This document shows positions 55,959-64,000 of a stretch of DNA of 64,000 bases, piece by piece. The notes under the pieces are model-generated. The model made no database searches. It was not told the DNA's origin and saw only the letters and a list, made by a program, of their open reading frames with translations. The stretch comes from Bimastos eiseni (taxonomy: Eukaryota > Annelida > Clitellata > Crassiclitellata > Lumbricidae): NCBI GenBank assembly GCA_959347315.1, contig OY365807.1:29790868-29854867 (forward strand). Direction: 5' to 3'. How positions within the stretch are numbered: the first letter of the stretch is position 1; each line of letters begins with the position of its first letter. The position numbers and the translations under genes were made by a program.

Positions 55959-56869
55959 CTACACACGAAGGAATCCAAGACGCAATTATAATTACTTTGT
56001 TTTTCAAAACCTTTCATGGTCATAATACCACAGCTGGCAACACCGACAAGACAATTGGGCCTAAATGACTGTGCGCCGATTATGTGACAGAGCTCATTAG
56101 TAACCTAAAATAAAACTATCTAGAGATATAAAGTTCATTCGATGAACAATCTTGAAATTAAGTATAAAGAACACCTTTCAATCACCACTCTAAATAATTA
56201 GTTTGTGCACAGACAACATTAGCTAACTAGTTAAGATAATAAATTTATGTTTTGAATTTTCTGAACCTGCTGCATAATGTTAAATAAGAGAGGGTTGGCC
56301 CCATCGGTCCCTTAGAGGTCTTTACTTTCCCTATTATCACTCATCTCCGCGAACTACTGTTTTGCTATGTATTATCATCAATGTGTTATGATTGAGGTGA
56401 TAATAAAAACATTTGGCTACTATAGGCTACGTGTTTAAAATCACAATTGCTGCAGGTGAGCGGTGCTTGTTCAACTATGCATCCAAGCAAGACTCTCGTA
56501 TGCCTTATTTGCGTCACATTCTATTTGGAGAGATTTTATCAGTAGGCAGAGTTTTTGTAAATCAACTGTAAAGGTCATTTTCTTTTCAAGCTGGCTTTCT
56601 TTTTATCTCTGCTGCTTTCACAGTGAACGCGTCCGTTTTTAGTTTTAGTAGATATCCGTTAATGGCAGAATTGAATTTAGTTTGACAGGTATTATTTCGG
56701 ACAACATCAACACCATCAACATCATCTTTGGCTTCTACACTGGATACCTTCTTATTTCAACCCATATGTGGTCTGATTATTGCATTTCGACCCTGATTCT
56801 TCAGCTGATTCGAATTTCAACAACGATTTCATTCGAATCAACCCTGGTCGTAATCGCAAATTTCTAAAT
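55959..56869. other. no gene seen
   Basis: Presumed intron or flank of the coiled-coil gene; no further exon was found. Confidence 0.35.
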
Positions 56870-57290
56870 AGGCCAGAGAGTTGAGGTAGAGCCAATGGGA
56901 GATAAGGAAGAATAAATTGGAGATAAGGAAGAGCAAATGAAAGTTGAGGACGAGCAGATGGGAGATAAGGAAGAGCAAATGGGAGACGAGGAAAAGCAAA
57001 TGGGAGATGAGGAAGAACAAATTGAAGATGAGAAATAGCAGATGGGAGATAAGAACAAGCAAATGGGAGATAAGGAAGAGCAGTTGAAAGATGAAAGAGC
57101 AGGCGGGAGATAAAGAAGAGCGAATTGGAGACGAGGAAGAGCAGGTGGGAGACGAGGAAGAGCAGGTGGGAAATAAGAAAGAGCCGATGGGAGAAAGGAA
57201 GAGCAGATGGGAGATGAGAAAGAGCAGATGAAAGATGAGACAGAGCAGATGGGAGATAAAGAAGAGCAAATGGAAGATGAAGCGCAGACC
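56870..57290. repeat. GA-rich minisatellite, 21-bp unit
   Basis: About twenty degenerate copies of GGGAGATAAGGAAGAGCAAAT (one unit shown with one base trimmed at each comparison). Because 21 is a multiple of three, long seven-residue-repeat frames appear on both strands without being genes. Confidence 0.9.
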
Positions 57291-57989
57291 AGCTGGTCAT
57301 CAATTGATGCTTTATTCATCATTATGATGCACAAATCGGTGTCGTTAGAATTGAGTAGACAACGATTTATTGAAAAGGACTATCATACAAATCATACAAA
57401 TGATGAGCCGCCTACCACATTTGGTGTTTGTGTTGAACGACAACATTATCTACCAGTTGCCATTTTTCGTGGAATAGTAACTGCGATTCGAGCCACTCCA
57501 CCTGTACCGTCATTCGATCACCGTCTCCACTAAGGTAAATGCCATTCTCGTTCAACTGTAAACAATAATCATCAACATTTGCATCTCGAATAGTAACACA
57601 TTGAGCAGATTGACCATGCTAACAGGACTCGTGTGCGTACGTGTGACATCAATACATACTTTCTGATTTTAGCTATAGTTTCTCAATAATTTGATAGGTT
57701 AGTTGTGCAGTGCAGCAATGCTCCTTTAGCCCTTGCTTAAGCTGAGAAATTATCATTTAACATTGTATCATTTTACCCAAAATGAAACATAAAACCAAAT
57801 CATTCACTGACCGTGCAGTCTGCACAAGGTATGTTCGAGGGATGAACCAACGATACAGGGATACAAAGCGGAACTACCGTGAACGCAAGTTCGCCCTCCA
57901 CCCTAATGAGCCAAAGAAGTGACACAACGACATTCTGATCAGCTCCAGCCCTGGGCGCTTCTCCACTGCGCCGCCTTCTGACGCATAGT
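57291..57989. other. no gene seen
   Basis: Unassigned sequence between the minisatellite and a SINE. Confidence 0.4.
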
Positions 57990-58205
57990 GGTGCGGACGG
58001 TGGCCGATTGGTTAGAGCGGTCGGCCTGCAACGCTGAGTGTGCACTGAGTGAGCGGGTTCGACCTTCATCCGAGGATTCACTGTGTAGGGACCTTGAGCA
58101 AATCCTTCGCGCACAATTGCTGTGCATTACAATTGCAGTTGCGTTGTCGAGGCGTGTGCACTTCTGAGCAAAATATGCTGCAAAAAGGGCAACATCAAAT
58201 TTCAG
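57990..58205 (+). mobile_element. tRNA-derived SINE, copy 2
   Basis: Head with TTGGTTAGAGCGGTCGGCC and the B-box GGTTCGACC; body with TGTGTAGGGACCTTGAGCAA, CAATTGCTGTGCATTACAAT and CTTCTGAGCAAAATATG. Same order as copy 1 at 1,897. Confidence 0.75.
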
Positions 58206-59155
58206 TTGTAACTAATATGGACCATTGTTACATCGTAGGTTACCTTCTGCCGCCGTTCCGCGTAATCGCCGTGTTTAATGCAGTTGATATCCTCGTGCAT
58301 TGTATAACCGTTACCTTTGGCCTATCTGGACATACTGGATCTCGACTGGCTTACTCCTTTCTTGCGAAACTGTTCTTTTCAGTAGCCCACGGCTCCACCA
58401 AGTCGCCCTTGGTCCCTACACCAGTTGACCTGCCCTTGGGCCCAGTTCTTCTCCCCTACTTTATATAACCACTGACATGGGACCCCTGCTGGCAGGCGAG
58501 ACTGTCCTTGGCCAATTCTTTAGCAATGGCACTCAAGCGTGCGCGTACATGTATGCTCGCTATTCGGCGATGCAGGCTGCTGCTGCTACGATGTCTCGAG
58601 ATATGGTGTCCCTGCAGGCATGAATGTCCTCTAACAGTCCAAGTCTAACTGACAACAGCTTATCTGGCTTAGCATGGGCCAGAAGCTCTCTAAAATGGAC
58701 CTTGACCTTGAGTCACTTGCCTTGAAAACCTACACGACTACAGTCCAGTTCATGAACTTGAACCAAGAGCTTTCTGCTTGAGGGTTTGCCCTTGAATAGC
58801 TGTCCCCTTAGTGGACCGCATTTCAATGTTTGGTTATATTTTGGAGTACTTACGAGATGTCCACCAACTGGGCCTGCCCTTTTCCATCGTTGTCTTGAAT
58901 GCCTGACTTCAACTTACTTGCGGGAACTATGCTGCCCTACCATAGCAGGAGTCCTGCGCGACTGCTCTCTTCCTCAGCGGACAATCTTGTTCCGCGGAAA
59001 CCTACTGTTATCAGGGCGTTCTCTGGGGCTGGTCCTATATATGGCCTTGAATTGGTCACGGCGACGATATTTCGTCTGACGCCAATAGCCTAATCTGCCC
59101 TGTAATTCCCTGGCTTGAGGATCACATTGTTCGAGTAGACATCATCGCTATTTTA
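58206..59155 (+). mobile_element. LINE reverse transcriptase, strongly decayed
   Basis: The reading switches frames but keeps CR1/L2-like landmarks: VPTPVDLPLGPVLLPYF (where the family has a VPQGSVLGPLLF-type block), a TQMNLNQELS-like stretch near 58,740-58,770 and a YILEYLRDVHQLGLPF-like stretch at 58,840-58,890. It ends in a simple AAT/AAC-rich repeat at 59,150-59,215. Many stops. The assignment rests on a few motifs. Confidence 0.5.
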
Positions 59156-61550
59156 AATAACAATAATAACAATAACAACAACAATTGTAATAACAATAAT
59201 AGTAATAATAATAATGATAGACTCTAATAATCAACAATGTACGATTGCCTCACATGCATCTACTTTACCTTGCAACAATAATTATATATTGGTTTTCGCG
59301 ACATTCAACGACATTTTCTCAAAAGAGGATGATAAGTACAAGGAAATACAGGACAAAGAGTAAGATTAGGAAGCAGTAGAAGACTACGATGTAAAGAGAT
59401 TCTTTTAGCCAGCCCAAGTAGGCAGTTAATTAAGGACAGTAAGTGTTGAAGCGTAGCCCATAGTAAGTGGATTCATTTATTTGAATAAGCATCTGAAGAT
59501 GGCGGGTCAATCCTGGTCCGCGTTGTCTTATAAACGATGGAAGAAATATAATTTTTGAATTTACAAGGAGCTACTCATGAATTATCTGAAAAATTCATTT
59601 TTCGAAAGAACTTCGGAAATTTCGAGAATTAATTATATTGCATAATGAATGAAAAAGCGAAAAGCAATTGAACGAATTACAATGTAGGTCTACGAAGAAA
59701 GTAAAGAAGATATGAAGGAATAAAAAATGAGAGCAAAATGGAAAAATAACAGTGATGGCATAATGAGCGTTCAATAAGCTGACGAAATAGATGCTCCTCA
59801 GCTAAACAGAAATAAGAAATTTCCCCGTAAATGAGTCATTAACCTGTCTCGATTGTGACGTTGATCTGAGTGATAATGGACAATTTATTATAAATTGACA
59901 GAGCGTAGCAAGACGGGCAATTGTTTTTGCCCCTTCAGCCACGTCAATCAGGTGACAACTAAAGCCATAATAGCAACTGATCAGACCAGCAACGCCCTTC
60001 AGCCGGCAGATGGCCAAGGAACTACATGTATATGTAGGCCTGCAAGCGAAATCACTTGCAATGGTGCAGGCAGAATCATCGCTTAATCGAAAATTTCCAT
60101 TTCATGCCTAAACGCTGGAAAATACAATGCCACTCGAAAGAATCTCGCCAGTAATGAGCATTTATCGAGCTACTGTTATTAGTAACTATAGTAGTTACAC
60201 AGCTACCTAAGCAGTCAAAAATAGTGATATAGGTACATGTAGTTGAATGTAAAATCTCGATTTCAAGTACTTATTCAGCAGAAGAATTTCAGTTGCATAC
60301 GTATCCAATTTGTCTTCAGTTTCTCAAAATTATCTTTATGTCACAATATAACACTCTTGTTATATTATACTTGTGGCGATAGAATAGCAGTATTATCACA
60401 GTGCTGAAGTAAGCAGGGATAAAATCCCATAGCGTATTCCTTTTTAATGCCAACCAAGAAGCTAGGAGAGGCAGGACAGAAAACAGGATGAGGCTGGAAA
60501 CACGCTTCATTGATAAGATTGATCACAGATGCATGTTGCCAGTAGCTCCGACAAGAAAGACTGATGTGCTGCCGATATAAGCGCCGCAGGTGTCTACTTC
60601 TCGTCACTTTAATCCAACCGCCTCTAGCGTGCACTTGATAAAGCAATTGATAGCTTCTGAGTGACGGATCACAGCCGTGGAGATGAGAATTAATTTAGTC
60701 ATCATCCGAAGACAACTCCCTTCTAGAGACATAGTTCTGATTAGTCAGTCAGAAAACAGAGCTAACTAAAGGAGAAGGCACCGATAACTAAAGGATTTCA
60801 TGTAATCGTTCCTAGGGAATCAATGTCAAAGTGGGAGAAAGTATCATCCAATCTAAATCCACCGCATACCCCTTATGCTATAAGGGAACATCACGTTTAA
60901 CCTTAATTATTGTGCTAAAGATTCACGAAAGTAGTTGAAAAGTAACCACTTTTCTAAAATTAGTTACCATTTGCTTGTCAAACAACTTCCAAATACTTTA
61001 ATTTTTTTAATGCCAGCACACAACGGAGTAAGTTTGGTTTCAGAGCTTTCATATCATGCTAAAAGGCTAAGTTTTATCTTGAAAAGTCTATGCTAAAATT
61101 GCACAACTCTTTAAAACTTAAAAACAGATTGATGATACCGTGATTGTCAAGCTCTCGATGATCTTATATTAATGAGAAACTCTGCAATTAACTCCGAAGA
61201 GAATTTCGCTGACTAAGATATCGTTGCTCTCGAACTTCTCATATTATTCAAGGATTAAGAAAGTTGTAGGCTCACTTTTAAGCTTCCATTAAGATACGCT
61301 TATTAATTATAAGCACAGTTAGACCTAATTGTTAGCAGTTATAGTGTGAAATTAATTTAGTCAGCATCTGCGTTGTATTTACCGATAAAATTATTTGCTT
61401 GTACTTTATAAATCTTCACCTGATAATAAATACTTCAATCAGCCAGTTTTTGACACGCCATATGTCCATCGGTCAACAGAGATTATTAATAGTTTGAAGG
61501 AACGCCAATATACATTAATCATCATCACAGAAACAAACTGAAATACGTTC
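59156..61550. other. no gene seen; AAT/AAC-rich repeat at the left edge
   Basis: After the AATAAC-type repeat (59,150-59,215), 2.3 kb of AT-rich sequence shows no supported feature. The last part is the probable 3'UTR of the exon at 61,551. Confidence 0.4.
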
Positions 61551-62288
61551 TTAGATGACGCATACTTGTGTTTTCGATATGTCGGTCGTCATCGTAAATC
61601 CTTCGTCAACGTCTGTCTGCATGTAGTATTGGAAGTATGTGTCCTTGTCCTTCCTCTTCTTCTTCTCTCGCTCCACGTCTGCCTGTCCATAAACGGGAAG
61701 CACGTGGACCCTCCACCCGACGAAGCGCAGGTGTCCACGCGGGATATTCCTTATATCGCCGTAGTAGAGCCTGAGATTGAGGCGATCTCCGCTCACGTCG
61801 CTTTCCATCATCCACGCCTGCTTGTCGCGATCGTACAGGTAGGCAGTGTTCTTGGTTCTGTCGAGCGGACACAGCTGGACCTCGGCGATCGTCGTGCAGG
61901 ACAAGAGGTCAAGGCGAATCTTCAGCTGACCTTTGACCCCAGTCATTGATGATGCCGTCCTAAGGCTCTGGTCGTCCGACAGCACCTGGGCGTCGCACTG
62001 ACCTGAGGCGTCGACGAGACTATCGAGGGTGTCCGTGCGGACGAGCAGGCGGTCGGCCCCTCGCTCTAGGGTCACCTGGTAGCGGATTCGGTTCGTGAGG
62101 TCAAAGCTCGTCTGGCGGAAGAGACAGAAGACGATGCGACCCCCGTCCGTCGTCGTCGTCTGACCCCCATCGCCGTTGGTATGAACGACCACGGTCCAGT
62201 CGAAGTTGCCGAATGTGAAACAGGAAGTCTCGTAGCGAGGATGACGACTTCCGCCCGGTCCTTTGATATCCAGCGACGGCTCTACCAC
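61551..62288 (-). CDS. large terminal exon, unidentified protein
   Basis: An acceptor TTGTTATTGTTTCCAG is followed at 62,288 by 245 open codons to a TAA stop, with GC-rich coding-like composition unlike the AT-rich surroundings. The protein shows alternating beta-like strands: ETSCFTFGNFDWTVVVHTNG, GRIVFCLFRQTSFDLTN, IRYQVTLERGADRLLVRTD, then IRLDLLSCTTIAEVQLCPLD and HLRFVGWRVHVLPVYGQADV. A Lys-rich stretch and a Thr-rich tail follow. The pattern could suit a beta-sandwich (MATH/TRAF-like or similar), but I see no decisive motif and do not assign a family. Coding status is well supported by the acceptor, length and composition; the start of the gene is outside or not recognised. Confidence 0.7.
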   Translation of the reverse strand: MVEPSLDIKGPGGSRHPRYETSCFTFGNFDWTVVVHTNGDGGQTTTTDGGRIVFCLFRQTSFDLTNRIRYQVTLERGADRLLVRTDTLDSLVDASGQCDAQVLSDDQSLRTASSMTGVKGQLKIRLDLLSCTTIAEVQLCPLDRTKNTAYLYDRDKQAWMMESDVSGDRLNLRLYYGDIRNIPRGHLRFVGWRVHVLPVYGQADVEREKKKRKDKDTYFQYYMQTDVDEGFTMTTDISKTQVCVI

Positions 62289-62839
62289 CTGGAAACAATA
62301 ACAAGCGAGACAATGATATAAACTGGCAACTCGATCATTTATTTGCTAATTTATTCTGTCACTTGTCACTCATTCCTTAATTCCACCAATTGTAAATTAT
62401 ATAATTCGCGCATTTCTTCCTTCAACCATTCATTAATCCAATTATTCGTTTAATCGATTATCCATTCGTTCATTCAGCAACTAATTCATTGATTACAAAT
62501 AGGTATTATGTTTTATTCATCCATTTTTTTCATTAAGTTTTCCATGTGTGCCTAACTTTCGCCCTAGCTAAGGGGCAGAGTTTAGTAGTCTTTATTTATT
62601 GGTTTACTGTTATATCATAACTGACTTAATCGATTGTACTATGATGTGTGTGTCTTATTTATGCTCATTCAGATAATTCGTATTTGGTACATTGTGACCT
62701 CCTTAATGACTTGTCCATTCAAATAGTTTACTTATTTAAGTATTAGGAGTTAGCCTAAGCGAGCATAAAAGATCCGGAAGAACCCCGTGCAATTATCTTG
62801 CGCAACATATTATCTTTGTTACTTTAAACATTTATTTTT
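62289..62839. other. no gene seen; presumed intron
   Basis: AT-rich sequence upstream of the exon acceptor, with ATTCATT-type short repeats near 62,420-62,510. Confidence 0.4.
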
Positions 62840-63050
62840 ATTTTTATTTATTACCGAAATTTGATACCGCACTTCTTCCAACATTTTTTTAACAGAAGTG
62901 CACTCACGCCTCGACGGCGCAATTGCAGTTGTAGGCCTACTGCAGAGCAATTGTAACTCCCCGGACGAGGGTAGAACCCGCTCACTCCGTGCAAATTGAA
63001 CGTTACGAACTGACCGCTCTAACCGATCGGCCACTGTTGTGCCTAAATAT
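62840..63050 (-). mobile_element. tRNA-derived SINE, copy 3 (internally deleted)
   Basis: Minus-strand copy with TCGGTTAGAGCGGTCAG, B-box-like GGTTCTACCC and a body with CAATTGCGCCGTCGAGGCG. The GACCTTGAGCAAGTC block found in copies 1 and 2 is absent, so about 40 bp have been lost. TAAATAAAAATAAAAAT tail on the minus strand. Confidence 0.7.
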
Positions 63051-64000
63051 AGATTGATTGAGTATGATGTATGGCATTGATTTATTTAACGCCAACAATG
63101 GCTTATTTAATGGAATGAAATATTTGAAGATGCCCCAAAACTTAGATCTCTAACTCGATGAGGTTAGAATCGAGTTCCAGCGTGACTCTGGTTTTGAATG
63201 ACAAACTGACTTCTGAGACTTCGTTTACAACGCAGATACAAAGAATAATGTCATTCATGCATGTTCAGCGTCTTATTCTATAAGCCTATCAGCTTTTAGA
63301 AAAATATTAGATTGAAAATAACGACTTTATTCGTCTAGCTGGCACTATCTGAACCCATTTTCGCATCCAGTCTATCTCTCAAAGACCCTAAAAAAGATTA
63401 AACGATCAAATGAAAAGAATATAAGCAACTGAAGTCACAGCCAATAATTATAATCTGAACTGAAGAAGTGACTTATGCAAGTGATGGATTGGCTAATTAC
63501 GGTCGTTGTAACTGACATGGAAAAACGACGACGGTTCGACTGAAAGGTTGCATCGACCTTTGCTTCAGAAGGAAGAGGAGGAGGAGGAGAGTGAGGGTCT
63601 CTTCCGGTCGGGTTAACAAAGGCATTAATCACTGTTTTCTGCTTTTACCTCAACAAGGCAAGCGTTAATAATAAATCACTTGACACTGTCCGCAGCTGGA
63701 GCCACGGTCGCCATCAGCGATTCCTCTGCGCTTAATACTCTGGAGAAACACACTCCTTCAACGCGAGATGATGGTGATGGAGCCCACACCACCGTAAAAA
63801 ATTGATTCTTTGCTCCAGGAGGAGTTTCAATGACTTTCAAGGGCAACGGATGGAAAGAGCTGTGAAAGCAACGACACTTCGTTCATTTCAGATCTGAGTC
63901 AACAGATACTGTTGATGATATTTGGCGATTTGTATCCGTAATCAATTTAGGTATGTTAAGCGCTTTGTAGGCCTACATGTGGCATTTCTGTTACTTGAAC
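63051..64000. other. no gene seen
   Basis: Unassigned to the window end. A GGAGGAGGAGG run lies at 63,573-63,588. Confidence 0.4.

Noticed and set aside
56752..57334. Long Ser/Leu/Phe- or Glu-rich open frames on both strands
   Set aside because: They are produced by the 21-bp minisatellite, whose period is a multiple of three.

Overview
The window reads as nuclear DNA of a marine invertebrate. It is gene-poor and AT-rich, with single coding exons spread among mobile elements, minisatellites and unassigned sequence. Some exons encode clearly metazoan proteins (a neurexin tail, a BTB-BACK-Kelch protein, a glycine-rich-domain GRDP/DUF1399-type protein). The palindromic octamer TAGGCCTA is scattered throughout, a habit I associate with echinoderms and their relatives, so an echinoderm or other ambulacrarian is my best guess. 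That placement is inference, not proof.

Layout. 0-9 kb: a tRNA-derived SINE, the last exon of a neurexin gene (+), a decayed LINE reverse transcriptase and several small inverted- or direct-repeat elements. 9.5-11.4 kb: an intact BTB-BACK-Kelch ORF on the minus strand. 12-23 kb: a transposon graveyard (hAT remnant, a perfect 106-bp fold-back, GGTCTT minisatellites, a composite palindromic satellite element, a Helitron-like family, SINEs), plus a minus-strand exon for an unrecognised protein with four paired-CXXXXC repeats. 23.5-30 kb: almost featureless.

29,991-44,210: the centrepiece, a 14.2-kb Maverick/Polinton (adintovirus-like) element. It has terminal inverted repeats beginning AGT and a perfect 6-bp target duplication, CAACAT. 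It carries protein-primed DNA polymerase B, an adenovirus-type protease, a fiber-like protein, major capsid, pVI/pX-like virion proteins, a dUTPase-like protein, a penton-like minor capsid protein, a packaging ATPase, a phospholipase A2-like virion protein and a retroviral-type integrase. Polymerase, protease and fiber run rightward; the capsid block runs leftward; the PLA2-like and integrase genes run rightward at the far end. Penton, PLA2-like and two small genes remain open. Polymerase, protease, major capsid, ATPase and integrase are broken by stops or frameshifts, and both polymerase active sites have lost expected residues, so this copy looks like a dead provirus.

44-64 kb: a GRDP-type gene on the minus strand, with a broken 5' part and a 3' exon whose glycine-rich tail is a perfect 30-bp minisatellite; two LINE remnants; a 129-bp satellite; a 21-bp GA-rich minisatellite; two more SINE copies; and two minus-strand terminal exons I could not identify. 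No rRNA, tRNA gene or CRISPR array is supported.
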